Below are positions 8,609-16,922 of a stretch of DNA of 64,000 bases, piece after piece (position 1 is the stretch's first letter; each line of letters begins with the position of its first letter). The notes beneath the pieces were generated by a model. The model searched no databases, was not told where the DNA came from, and saw only the letters and a program-made list of their open reading frames with translations. A program made the position numbers and the translations under genes. The stretch covers positions 4,416,001 through 4,480,000 of the forward strand of contig NC_019973.1 of the NCBI RefSeq assembly GCF_000230995.2, written 5' to 3'. Source of the stretch: Mesorhizobium australicum WSM2073. GTDB lineage: Bacteria > Pseudomonadota > Alphaproteobacteria > Rhizobiales > Rhizobiaceae.

Positions 8609-9403
8609 TCAGCCGCCGCGCTTCCTGAAGACGCCGATCATCGGCCCCAGATTCCAGTAGTCGTCGTTGCGACCGATGGCCGGAGCGAGCAGGCTCGATA
8701 TCGTGCCGTCGAGAAAGAGCGCGTTGTCGCAGCCGAGCGCGTCGCGAAACAGGCGAGCGAAGGCATGGAACGTCACCGTGCCGTTCGAGATGGCAAAGAC
8801 GGCAACACCGTCCTTTCGCACTCCGACGCCGTCGCGGCTCTTGCGCGAGGTGCCGTCGGCCTGGAATTTCGGGTGAAGCTGGCCGTCGATCACCAGCATT
8901 GGCCCTGATTGTGTCGCATAGTCGGTGGCTGGCCGCTGCCTGACGAAGTCCTTGGTCGCCCGCACCACGGCCTTGCCGCGGCTCATATAGAAAATGCCAT
9001 TCGGCTGCAGCGAAAAATTGCCGCTTCCCGATCCCGTTTTCACACCGGCCATTTCCTGGCCGCGTTCGACGTAAAGGCCGACCGGCCTGAGATCGGGGTG
9101 GTACATGCCGGCATTGATGGCAAACAGCATGGTCCGGCCCGCCATGCGCTGGGCGTTGTCGAGATTGTGCAGCGACTGAAAAGGCTTGCCTGCCGGGTCT
9201 TTCCAGAACAGTTCGATCGAATAGAGCTTCGGATCGACCTCGCAGACGAGGAAGCTCGTAGCCTCGAAGGAGACGTCGCGGCACGGCGGCACCGAAGCGA
9301 ACCACTGGCCGAATGCCGCTGTCGTGGCGACCGCGTACGGCAACGCGGCCTTGAACAAGCTCAGCAGCAAGGGCGCCGAATACAGGACGGTCAAAAAATC
9401 CAT
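8609..9403 (-). CDS. Phosphodiester glycosidase family protein (DUF2233)
   Basis: 264 residues. N-terminal hydrophobic segment (MDFLTVLYSAPLLLSLF, residues 1-17), so exported or membrane-tethered. The body shows the NAGPA/DUF2233 signature: 'TMLFAINAGMYHPDLRPVG', 'GNFSLQPNGIFYM', 'DYATQSGPMLVIDG', then 'ALFLDGTISSLLAP'. The family contains enzymes that remove terminal GlcNAc from phosphodiester-linked sugars and bacterial exopolysaccharide or wall enzymes; the substrate is unknown. Its stop is convergent with dedA, 12 bases apart. The start at 9403 is preferred over an upstream Met because it begins the hydrophobic segment. Confidence 0.85.
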   Translation of the reverse strand: MDFLTVLYSAPLLLSLFKAALPYAVATTAAFGQWFASVPPCRDVSFEATSFLVCEVDPKLYSIELFWKDPAGKPFQSLHNLDNAQRMAGRTMLFAINAGMYHPDLRPVGLYVERGQEMAGVKTGSGSGNFSLQPNGIFYMSRGKAVVRATKDFVRQRPATDYATQSGPMLVIDGQLHPKFQADGTSRKSRDGVGVRKDGVAVFAISNGTVTFHAFARLFRDALGCDNALFLDGTISSLLAPAIGRNDDYWNLGPMIGVFRKRGG

Positions 9404-9514
9404 GCGCGTTCCGGATTGCCATTCCAACGAACTGTCGTGGATAGCACCGCTTGCCGGCACGATGAAGGATTTGCTGAAAGAAGTATGGATTATAACCCGG
9501 ACTTCGGGCAGCGA

Positions 9515-10141
9515 TTATTTGACCGCGCTGACCAGCTTCTCCTCGCCGGCAAGAATGGAGACCCAGCGCCCGGTATTGTCGCTCGCCTGTCTTTTGAGAT
9601 AGCGATACGGGGTCTGGTTCCAGAGGCGAACCTTGTCGACGAGATTGTCGAGGATGAAGTCGCCCTTGTCGGTGCGCACCGTCAGCACGGCATGGCCTTC
9701 GCCGTCCGGCTTGCGAACCACCGTCATCAGGAGATTGGCTATGGCGATGCCCAGGCTGTTGAGCTCACGCCGCTTTTCCAGCGCGTAATCCTCGCAATCG
9801 CCGAAGCCATTGTCCGGATAGGCCCACCATTCCTCCTTGCCGTAATTGTCCATGTCGCTCATCGGCTTGACGCGCGCGTTGACCGAGAGGTTTACGGCGC
9901 TGATCTCCCGCAACAGCTTGCCAGTCATCTGTTCCGGCTCGCTGTCGGATGAACGGATCGAGCACTCGGCGGCATGAATCTTGCAAAAATCATAGTGGCC
10001 AATCGGCTGGGACGTCGAGCCGCCGATAGCCATGGAAACGGGAGCCGTGTAAGCGGAATTCGCCGCCGAACAGAAAGCAATCAGGGCAATCGCAAGCCCC
10101 AGCCCCTTCGCCTTCCGGCGCCAACCCATCGAGGATGCCAT
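9515..10141 (-). CDS. Bacterial transglutaminase-like cysteine proteinase (BTLCP)
   Basis: 208 residues with an N-terminal signal peptide (about residues 1-32). The Cys-His-Asp triad is visible: Cys116 in 'GDCEDYALEKRREL', His150 in 'GEGHAVLTVRTD', Asp165 in 'DFILDN'. BTLCP proteins resemble LapG, the periplasmic protease that cleaves large adhesins under c-di-GMP control; no LapD partner or adhesin is visible here, so the target is unknown. An in-frame ATG at 10129 is an alternative start. Confidence 0.88.
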   Translation of the reverse strand: MASSMGWRRKAKGLGLAIALIAFCSAANSAYTAPVSMAIGGSTSQPIGHYDFCKIHAAECSIRSSDSEPEQMTGKLLREISAVNLSVNARVKPMSDMDNYGKEEWWAYPDNGFGDCEDYALEKRRELNSLGIAIANLLMTVVRKPDGEGHAVLTVRTDKGDFILDNLVDKVRLWNQTPYRYLKRQASDNTGRWVSILAGEEKLVSAVK

Positions 10142-10287
10142 CCGGCCCCGCCCATCTGTTTTGTTAACAGAACGTTAAGGGCGGTTGTATCCCGAAGTCA
10201 ACCAAACCGGCCGATCACATCTTGGAGGGACGCCGCATGCCCCTTCGAGGGTTGCAGCAGCGCAACACCGAGGTTCGGGCTAGGGAG

Positions 10288-11160
10288 CTAGACGAGCCAT
10301 CCCATCGCCACCCCCAGCAGCAGGACGACGCCAAGCAGGCCACGGTAGATGACAAAGGGCCAGGCGGAGAAGCGTTCCAGCACACGCATCAGGCCCCAAA
10401 TGGCGAAGAAGGCCGAAATCGAGGCGACGAGCAGCCCCAGGCCAAGAACCGACCATCCATGGGCATCGAGATGCACCTTGTGCAGTTCCCACAATTCCTT
10501 GAGGCCGGCGAGCGCGATGGCCGGCAGCCCGAGCAGGAACGAGAAGCGTGCCGCCTCGGCCCGCTTGAAGCCGAGCCCCAGTGCCGCCGTCAGCGTCGAA
10601 CCGGAGCGAGAGACGCCCGGGATCAGCGCGCCGACCTGGGCGACACCGACAAGAAGCGCGTCGGCGAGCGACGCTTCGCCGATGGTGCGCTTGTGGCGGG
10701 CGAAAATCTCGGCCAGGGCCAGCAGGATAGCCATGCCTATGCAGGCCCAGCCAATCACGCTCAAGCTGCGCAACGGCGAATTGCAGGTGTTGAGAACACC
10801 CGAAAGTACCACGCCGGCGATCACAATCGGGATTGTCGCCAGCACGATCCAGGAAGCCAGTTGGAAATGCCGATCGGCGAAATCGCGCCGTGTGAGAGCG
10901 TCGATCGAACCGAACAGGAGATCCCTGACATCGCCCCAGAAATAGCTGACCACGGCGGCAAGGGCGGCAAGCTGCATGGCGGCGGAGAAGGCGGAACCCG
11001 GATCCTGCCAGCCAAGCACCGCCGGCACGATGCGCATATGGGCGGTCGAGGAAATCGGCAGCAGTTCGGTTATGCCTTGCACCAGGCCGAGGAATGCGAC
11101 CTTGGCAAATCCAAGGCCGACAAAGCCCGTGTCGACGCCTTGCGTGCAGATATCAGCCAT
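10288..11160 (-). CDS. uppP: Undecaprenyl-diphosphatase
   Basis: 290 residues, about eight membrane helices. It dephosphorylates undecaprenyl pyrophosphate to recycle the lipid carrier for peptidoglycan and polysaccharide export, and can confer bacitracin tolerance. The two active-site motifs are present: 'LVQGITELLPISSTAHM' (Glu32, Ser37) and 'IPGVSRSGSTLTAALGLG'. The ATG at 11160 gives a start close to the first helix; ATG 11172 is nearly as good. Length is slightly above the usual 270. Stands alone. Confidence 0.93.
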   Translation of the reverse strand: MADICTQGVDTGFVGLGFAKVAFLGLVQGITELLPISSTAHMRIVPAVLGWQDPGSAFSAAMQLAALAAVVSYFWGDVRDLLFGSIDALTRRDFADRHFQLASWIVLATIPIVIAGVVLSGVLNTCNSPLRSLSVIGWACIGMAILLALAEIFARHKRTIGEASLADALLVGVAQVGALIPGVSRSGSTLTAALGLGFKRAEAARFSFLLGLPAIALAGLKELWELHKVHLDAHGWSVLGLGLLVASISAFFAIWGLMRVLERFSAWPFVIYRGLLGVVLLLGVAMGWLV

Positions 11161-11354
11161 GTCGGGTTCCATCCGGGAGAGATCGGAGTTGCGAAGGCAC
11201 CATCGGAGGAGATCGGTGCCCGGCAAGGCATACCGTCATGCGGCGGATAATCAATTTACGGATTTGTAAGCTGGCACCGCCGCGTCGGACGCGCACGGTT
11301 CAAACCGGCCCGAAGGGCCGGCGATGCTCCCATGGCTGGAGGTTGGCAAGACGA

Positions 11355-11552
11355 TTATGGGCAGAGCCAAAGTTTCTGGCAGGTCCTGGCAATAACATGG
11401 GCGGGCGGCACAACAGGCTCCTCCGTGGAGGGCCGGCGAGCCCGCTCGAGCAGCATGCGCAGCTGTTCCGGGCGCACACGGTCACGTTCCATCACGAGCA
11501 GGACCATAGGATCGCTCAAAAGCTCGTCCAGGGTGCTGATGCTGTCGTTCAT
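11355..11552 (-). CDS. Small conserved-looking protein
   Basis: 65 residues: 'MNDSISTLDELLSDP' then 'VMERDRVRPEQLRMLLERAR'. It looks like a short helical protein, soluble, with no signal peptide. A strong GAGGAGAC ribosome site sits 7 bases before the ATG, and codon use matches the neighbours, so I take it as real. The plus-strand frame across it (11332-11589) lacks such support. Function unknown. Confidence 0.6.
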   Translation of the reverse strand: MNDSISTLDELLSDPMVLLVMERDRVRPEQLRMLLERARRPSTEEPVVPPAHVIARTCQKLWLCP

Positions 11553-11703
11553 CCGTCGTCTCCTCGAATGCCGGGCCCGCGACGCTTAGATAGGGAGACA
11601 AAGATGGCCCGCCAATGACGCTTTGCCGGCTATCACGTGTCTCTTTGGATTAATTTTTGGTCATCCTGGGGCACGTCCTTTCCCTTCGCGGGGAAGAAGG
11701 AAG

Positions 11704-12099
11704 CTAGGCCGGCGGAGCGCCTTCAAATTGCGGCAGGCCGTCATCCAGCATCACCCAGGGCTGTTTCGAGACGGTCCAGATGTGCATCTGGGGCCTGAAC
11801 AGCGATGGGTCGTCAAGCGAACCGGTCGTCACGCCGATGATGCCGGCGGAATCGCGCCGCGAAAACAGGGTCGTGCCGCAGGCCGGACAAAACCCGCGCT
11901 TGAGGTCCGGCGAGGTGTTGACCGTGGCCAACGGGCCCTCGACCGTCACATCGTCGATGCGGAAAAGAACACGCGCATTGAACGCCGCGCCGATCGCCTT
12001 CTGGCAAAGCCGGCAATGGCAGATGCGCTCGTTGATGGAGGCGGCATCGGTGCGATAGCGCACGGCCCTGCACAGGCATCCGCCCTCGTATTTTGCCAT
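11704..12099 (-). CDS. GFA-family protein (Mss4-like zinc fold)
   Basis: 131 residues, start ATG 12099. It carries the zinc-binding Cys pattern of the glutathione-dependent formaldehyde-activating (GFA/CENP-V) family: Cys8 and Cys10 (GCLC), Cys27, Cys29 and Cys32 (ICHCRLC), and Cys71 and Cys74 (GFCPACGTTLF). Most family members are not proven formaldehyde enzymes, so only the fold is claimed. A longer frame from 12186 adds a stretch without family similarity. Confidence 0.85.
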   Translation of the reverse strand: MAKYEGGCLCRAVRYRTDAASINERICHCRLCQKAIGAAFNARVLFRIDDVTVEGPLATVNTSPDLKRGFCPACGTTLFSRRDSAGIIGVTTGSLDDPSLFRPQMHIWTVSKQPWVMLDDGLPQFEGAPPA

Positions 12100-12212
12100 C
12101 GCCTGGATCCATTGGTGGAGTGAACAGGCGGCAAAAGTAACGGCGAGGTCGATTGGGTCAATTGAAAAGCTTTGATACAAGGTCATCGATTATCGTGATG
12201 CAGCAGGATTTC

Positions 12213-13241
12213 ATGACACCCGACATCGAAACGATCGGCATCGCGGCCCTGTTCGGGTCGCCCTCGCCCGCGCGCGACCGTGCCGACGCCGGGATCATGG
12301 CCGCGGCGGCCGGCATCGGCTTCCTGGCGGTCCGGGATTTTCCCGGCGATGACTGGCTGACGCCCGACAAGCGCGCGCAATTGCTGCGCATCTTCGCGCT
12401 TCCTGACGCCGAGAAGCAGGAATTGCTGCGCTGGAATTTCGATCACACCAAGAAAAATTTCTACCGCGGCTGGTTTCCGCTGCAGCCGCAAGCCGTTTCC
12501 TACAAGGAAGGCATCGACATGGGGCCGGATCTTGCCGATGGGGCGCGGGTCACGGCTTCCGACGATCCCTTGTGCGAGCCGACACCCTTGCCGGACGAGC
12601 ATGCCCTGCCGGGCTGGCGCGCTGCCGCAGCCGACTACTATCGCGTGATGGAAACGGTCGGCACCATGCTGATGCGGTCGATCGCCCGCGGGCTTGGCCT
12701 GCCTGAGATGACCTTCGATACCTATTTCGACGGCGGCATCTCGACGCTGCGCCTGATCCGCTATCCCCTGCGCGACGCCAATGCGGGCGTCGACACCAGC
12801 GGACCGGAGTATTCGGTGACCCACAAAGGCGAGACGCGCACCATCATCGGCCGCGAACATGCAGATTCAGGCTTCGTCACCTTGCTGGCGCAGGACGGCG
12901 TCGAGGGCTTGCAGGCGAAAAACCTCGCCGGCGAATGGATCGACGTGCCTCCAGCCGACGGCACGCTGGCGGTCAATTTCGGCCAGTTGCTGGAACGCTG
13001 GACCGGCGGCCGCGTGCGGGCGACACGGCACCGGGTCATTGCGCCAAAAACGGTGCGGTTCTCGATCCCGTTCTTCCACGAGCCACGCGTCGACGCGGAA
13101 ATCTCGCCTTTGCCGCTGGACGGCGCCGAACCCTTCGCGCCGTTTCTTTACGGCGACTATCTCTGGGAGTCGGCGACGAACTTCGTCGAAATGAGCGGCA
13201 TCAAGCATCTGAGGCAGCCGCGCCGGGCCAAGGCTTCCTGA
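12213..13241 (+). CDS. 2-oxoglutarate/Fe(II)-dependent dioxygenase, isopenicillin N synthase family
   Basis: 342 residues. The N-terminal DIOX_N region ('IETIGIAALFGS', 'IGFLAVRDFPGDDWL') is followed by a catalytic double-stranded beta-helix. The iron triad is His216 and Asp218 (HADSGF) plus His273 ('RATRHRV'); Arg282 ('VRFSIPFFHEP') would bind 2-oxoglutarate. Such enzymes hydroxylate or desaturate small molecules; the substrate is unknown and nothing beside it tells. Start chosen at 12213 because AGGA precedes it by 6 bases; ATG 12198 is the alternative. Confidence 0.87.
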   Translation: MTPDIETIGIAALFGSPSPARDRADAGIMAAAAGIGFLAVRDFPGDDWLTPDKRAQLLRIFALPDAEKQELLRWNFDHTKKNFYRGWFPLQPQAVSYKEGIDMGPDLADGARVTASDDPLCEPTPLPDEHALPGWRAAAADYYRVMETVGTMLMRSIARGLGLPEMTFDTYFDGGISTLRLIRYPLRDANAGVDTSGPEYSVTHKGETRTIIGREHADSGFVTLLAQDGVEGLQAKNLAGEWIDVPPADGTLAVNFGQLLERWTGGRVRATRHRVIAPKTVRFSIPFFHEPRVDAEISPLPLDGAEPFAPFLYGDYLWESATNFVEMSGIKHLRQPRRAKAS

Positions 13242-13247
13242 ACAGCA

Positions 13248-13277
13248 CGCCGGCTGTCTCGCAGGAGACGGCCGGCG
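13248..13277. terminator. Bidirectional hairpin between convergent genes
   Basis: A 13-bp stem with one T-G wobble (13248-13260 with 13265-13277) and a GCAG loop lies between the dioxygenase stop and the hydrolase stop. No T tract; probably a shared termination structure. Confidence 0.5.
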
Positions 13278-13290
13278 GAGAAGGCAGGGG

Positions 13291-14247
13291 TCATTCGGCT
13301 TCGCCGACCACCTCGTCCCAGCTCTTCACCCTGGTCTCGCCGTCGAGGAACGGCAATGCGGCGGCCGTCAGTTCCGGAGCGAAGAAGACATCGTAGTGGG
13401 TGCGGTTGGGCAGGATGGCCAGCCGGTTCCGCGACAGGTTCTCGCGCATCCAGCCGGCATCTTTCAGGCCGCCGCCGAGCATCTGGTAGAACTTGATCTC
13501 GTGCTCGGGCTTATACATGTCGCTGTCGCCATAGGCGAGCATCACGGGCATCTTCAGCTTGGGAACGTCGGCCGAGAAGTCGTAGTTCTGGCGCATGAAA
13601 TTGCCGAGCGCGTCGAGCAGTTTCGGGAAGTCCTCCGGATGCGGGGCGACGGCGACGTAGGATTTGTACATCGGCGTGTCTTTCATGTACGTCGCGGCGG
13701 CGGCACTCACCTGTGCCTGCTGCGGACGCATCTCGTCGTAGAAGCCGTCGGCGGCATAACCGGTCGAAACAAGGACCAGCCGGCGCACGGCCTCGGGATG
13801 CTGGACCGCCATGCGGAAGGCAACCCCGCCGCCCAGCGAATAGCCCATGACGTCGACCTTGTCGTAGCCGAGTGTCTTGACGATACCAGCCATGTCGTCG
13901 CCGATCGCCTGCAGGCTGAATGGCCGGTCGCCAAGGGCGGTGCGGCCATGCCCCTGCAGGTCGACCCCGATGACGGTGCGGTTTTCGGCTAGCTTGGGCA
14001 GGATCGGCGCGAACATGTCGGTGGAACCGAGGCCGCCATGCAGCAGAAGCAGCGGCTCACCCTTGCCATAGACGGCGTAATAGTAATTCACGCCATTGAT
14101 CGGCAGCAGGCCAGACTTTTGTGGCTTCGGCAGTGTTTTCGTTTCGGTCGTCATGGCAGGCTTTGTCTCCTCTGCATTGATGGTGCCCGGGCAAGCGAGA
14201 AACGCAGCGGCCGAGGCAAAAATGGCAAAAAACAGAACTTTGGACAT
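13291..14247 (-). CDS. Secreted alpha/beta-fold hydrolase
   Basis: 318 residues. The signal peptide ends near TINAEE (residue 25). Alpha/beta-hydrolase landmarks: oxyanion region 'LLLLHGGLGST' (residues 66-76), nucleophile elbow 'GYSLGGG' (Ser137), an acid in 'AYGDSDMY', and a catalytic His in 'PNRTHYDV'. Probably a periplasmic esterase or related hydrolase; substrate unknown. A strong GGAGGAG site precedes the ATG. The gene before it (14273-14758) is read in the same direction 25 bases away, so they may be co-transcribed. Confidence 0.87.
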   Translation of the reverse strand: MSKVLFFAIFASAAAFLACPGTINAEETKPAMTTETKTLPKPQKSGLLPINGVNYYYAVYGKGEPLLLLHGGLGSTDMFAPILPKLAENRTVIGVDLQGHGRTALGDRPFSLQAIGDDMAGIVKTLGYDKVDVMGYSLGGGVAFRMAVQHPEAVRRLVLVSTGYAADGFYDEMRPQQAQVSAAAATYMKDTPMYKSYVAVAPHPEDFPKLLDALGNFMRQNYDFSADVPKLKMPVMLAYGDSDMYKPEHEIKFYQMLGGGLKDAGWMRENLSRNRLAILPNRTHYDVFFAPELTAAALPFLDGETRVKSWDEVVGEAE

Positions 14248-14272
14248 ATCGAACTCCTCCGGTGTGGCTCTG

Positions 14273-14758
14273 TCAGAGCGTCCTGGCGAGATCTTCGAGC
14301 TGATCGGTGCACTGGCCCCAACCGGCGTGAAAGCCCATGGCCTCGTGCTGCTCGCGGTCGGCGACGCTCCAGTGCCGGGCGCGCGCGATGTAGCGGGTCT
14401 TGCCCTCGCCCTCGTCCTCGAAGGTCAGTACGACTGTCATGAACGGTTTTTCCGATGGCACCCATGACTGGGTATAAGCATCGGTCAAGACGATCTTCTC
14501 GCCGGGAACGACCTCGAGGAAGACGCCGGGGTTGGGGAACTCGTTGCCGTCGGGCCCTGCCATGACGACTAGGCTGTTGCCACCGGTGCGCACATCCATC
14601 TCGGCACGCGGCGTCGTCCACGGCTTTGGCGCGAACCATTGCGTGATCAATTTCGGTTCGGTCCAGCAGCGATAGACGTCCCCGCGCGGTGCATCGATGA
14701 TGCGGGCGAGAACCAGTTCACGGTCGTCGGCGGGGGCGATGTCGAGCTTGGTGGCCAC
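14273..14758 (-). CDS. AHSA1/SRPBCC-domain protein
   Basis: 161 residues from a GTG start at 14758, chosen because GAGGAGA lies 6 bases upstream. START-like AHSA1 fold: 'LVLARIIDAPRGDVYRCWTE', 'LITQWFAPKPWTTP', 'GEKIVLTDAY', 'HEAMGFHAGWGQCTDQL'. Members bind hydrophobic ligands or act as small-molecule enzymes; many lie in detoxification or regulator-linked units. It is followed by the secreted hydrolase in the same direction. Confidence 0.85.
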   Translation of the reverse strand: MATKLDIAPADDRELVLARIIDAPRGDVYRCWTEPKLITQWFAPKPWTTPRAEMDVRTGGNSLVVMAGPDGNEFPNPGVFLEVVPGEKIVLTDAYTQSWVPSEKPFMTVVLTFEDEGEGKTRYIARARHWSVADREQHEAMGFHAGWGQCTDQLEDLARTL

Positions 14759-14876
14759 GGTGGTCTCCTCGGTTTGATCTGGCTTCCGTCCCAAGGACGA
14801 GCCGACGCAAAGCAAACCGACATCGCCCGCGAAAAATTCTGGAAACGGAGGCTGAAAACGGCGAGCGGAGCGCGTG

Positions 14877-15137
14877 TCAGTGGCGCTTGGCTTGCACCAG
14901 GTAGGCGTCGATTACGGTCTCGCCCAGCCATTTGGCGGCTTCGAGCCGGTGCAGGCCTTCGACAAGTATGTGCCGCTTGCCATCGTGGCGGACCTGGATC
15001 GGCGTCTTCATGCCGTTCTCGAGCATGTCCTCGGCCAGATGCCGGACGGTCTCGGGGTGCAGCGTCTTCTTCCGCGCCGTGGGCACGTAGATGTCGTAGA
15101 CCTTGACCTTTTGGACCCTGAGCATACCTGTCCCCAT
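14877..15137 (-). CDS. Short ParB/sulfiredoxin-like nuclease-domain protein
   Basis: 86 residues consisting of little more than one ParB N-terminal domain: 'KVKVYDIYVPTARKKTLHPE', 'LAEDMLENGMKTPIQV', then the signature 'HILVEGLHRLEAAKWLG' and a C-terminal 'IDAYLVQ'. It lacks the helix-turn-helix and dimer parts of a partition ParB. So it is a stand-alone ParB-like domain, possibly a nucleotide-dependent or regulatory protein. An alternative ATG lies at 15125. No parA or plasmid gene is near. Confidence 0.75.
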   Translation of the reverse strand: MGTGMLRVQKVKVYDIYVPTARKKTLHPETVRHLAEDMLENGMKTPIQVRHDGKRHILVEGLHRLEAAKWLGETVIDAYLVQAKRH

Positions 15138-15280
15138 GGCGGAACTGCCGCCGTCTTCCTGAGATAGTCGGTTTGCCGAAGGCGGCCAAGGGCGCGGCTA
15201 ACGAATGCTGGCATGATCGTTTCCATTTGACGCCTGGCGGGCGGATCGCCGAAATGGCGCCTCAGATGGGCCAGGGCTTC

Positions 15281-16921
15281 ATGATCAATCTGCCGACCGA
15301 ATTCCCCGATTTCGGGCTGACAGCCGAGCAGCGCCGCCACGCGGTGCGCGGCCACTATTACGAGTGGCCGGGCATGGATGGCGAGCGCGGCGAAATCTGG
15401 TGCTACAGCGACCGGTTTTCCTATCGCGCCGGCGAGACAGTTACGCTGCATGTCAGCTCGACCGCTCCGTCCTTCGGCATGAGGATCATCCGCGATGGCG
15501 GTGCCGAGACGAGAGTATTCGAGAAATCGGACATTGCGGCGCGCTGGCAGGAGAGTCCGGAGCAATGCTCGGTCGAAGGCTGCGGCTGGGAAGCCTCCTT
15601 CGAATTTCGCGTGGAGAGCGACTGGCCCTCCGGCGCCTACCTGATAACGCTGACCGCCGACGGACGTGACGGCAAGCCGATCCAAAGTCACCACATTTTC
15701 ATCGTCTCTCCCCAGCCCGGCAAGAAACCTGGCCGTGTGCTGCAGGTGGCGGCGACGGGCACCTGGCTTGCCTACAACACCTGGGGCGGCTCCAACCATT
15801 ATCAGGGCATCACCGGGCCCGACCGCGACCAGTACTCGCCCATCGTGTCGACGCAGCGCCCCTGGTGCCGCGGCTTCGTCGTGTTGCCCGGGGATGCACC
15901 GCGCGTGCCGTTGGAGGTGGCGGTGCCGCCGAAGACCGTGCCGCGTTATCCGCACATGGAATGGGCGCTCGCCACCGGCCATTCGAAGAAATACGCCTCG
16001 TCGGGCTGGGCCAGCTACGACAGTCATTTTTTTCGCTTCGCCGAACGATCAGGCTACGGCGTCGACCTCGCCAGTCAGCATGACCTCCACTTCTCGCCCG
16101 AGATTCTCGACGGTTATGACTGCGCGGTCTTCGTCGGCCATGACGAATACTGGACTTGGGAGATGCGCGACGCGGTCGACTTCTATGTCGAACGCGGCGG
16201 CCATGCGGCGCGTTTTGCCGGCAATTTCATGTGGCAGACGCGGCTGGAAGATGAGGGCCGCCGGCAGGTCTGCTACAAATATCGCGCCCGCACCGAGGAC
16301 CCGGCCTATCGCGGCGGCGACGTGACCCGCGCCACCAATTCCTGGGAAGCACCGGAAATCGGCCGGCCGGGTTCGGCGACCTTCGGGCTCAATGCGACAC
16401 GGGGCGTCTATGCCGGCTGGGGTGGCTGCGCGCCACGTGGCGTACGCGGCTTTCCGGTCTATCGGCCGGAGCACTGGGCCTTTGCCGGCACCGGCATCTA
16501 CTATGGTGACCTGCTCGGCGCCGACAGCCATGTCTATGGCTATGAGGTCGACGGGCTCGATTTCGAGATCCGCGGCGGGCTGCCCTACCCCACGCCAGAC
16601 AGCGGCGCGCCTGACGGCCTGCAAGTGCTGGCAGTCGGCATGGCCAGCCAGGTCGAGGAAAGCGCCGACATTCCGATCGAGGACCAGTTCCTCACCGACG
16701 AGGATGGCCGCTTCACCGCCGAAACCTTGTTTGGCGAGGCAAGCGACGCCAATCTCGAAAAGGTCAAACGCGGCAATGGCATGATCGTCAATTTTCCACG
16801 CGGCAAGGGCGAGGTGTTCCATGCCGGAAGCTGCGAATGGGTCGCCGGCCTGCTAAGACAAGACCCGATGGTCGAACGGGTCACCCAGAATGTCCTCGAC
16901 CGCTATATCGGAAAGTCCTGA
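15281..16921 (+). CDS. N,N-dimethylformamidase large-subunit-like protein
   Basis: About 546 residues. The N-terminal part has a beta-sandwich look ('WCYSDRFSYRAGETVTLHVS'). A large C-terminal region follows with 'TWLAYNTWGGSNHYQGITGP', 'YDCAVFVGHDEYWTWEMRDA', 'RGGHAARFAGNFMWQTRLE' and 'GMIVNFPRGKGEVFHAGSCE', matching the DMFase beta-subunit C-terminal family. DMFase hydrolyses an N-alkylated formamide; relatives act on unknown amides, so an amidohydrolase role is inference. First gene of a five-gene operon; its TGA ends 1 base before the next ATG. No small DMFase subunit is seen. Upstream ATGs at 15254 and 15266 are alternative starts. Confidence 0.8.
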   Translation: MINLPTEFPDFGLTAEQRRHAVRGHYYEWPGMDGERGEIWCYSDRFSYRAGETVTLHVSSTAPSFGMRIIRDGGAETRVFEKSDIAARWQESPEQCSVEGCGWEASFEFRVESDWPSGAYLITLTADGRDGKPIQSHHIFIVSPQPGKKPGRVLQVAATGTWLAYNTWGGSNHYQGITGPDRDQYSPIVSTQRPWCRGFVVLPGDAPRVPLEVAVPPKTVPRYPHMEWALATGHSKKYASSGWASYDSHFFRFAERSGYGVDLASQHDLHFSPEILDGYDCAVFVGHDEYWTWEMRDAVDFYVERGGHAARFAGNFMWQTRLEDEGRRQVCYKYRARTEDPAYRGGDVTRATNSWEAPEIGRPGSATFGLNATRGVYAGWGGCAPRGVRGFPVYRPEHWAFAGTGIYYGDLLGADSHVYGYEVDGLDFEIRGGLPYPTPDSGAPDGLQVLAVGMASQVEESADIPIEDQFLTDEDGRFTAETLFGEASDANLEKVKRGNGMIVNFPRGKGEVFHAGSCEWVAGLLRQDPMVERVTQNVLDRYIGKS

Positions 16922-16922
16922 C

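Noticed and set aside
14877..15137. ParB-like gene as evidence for a plasmid or partition locus
   Set aside because: It has only the N-terminal domain and no parA or parS-like array is near.
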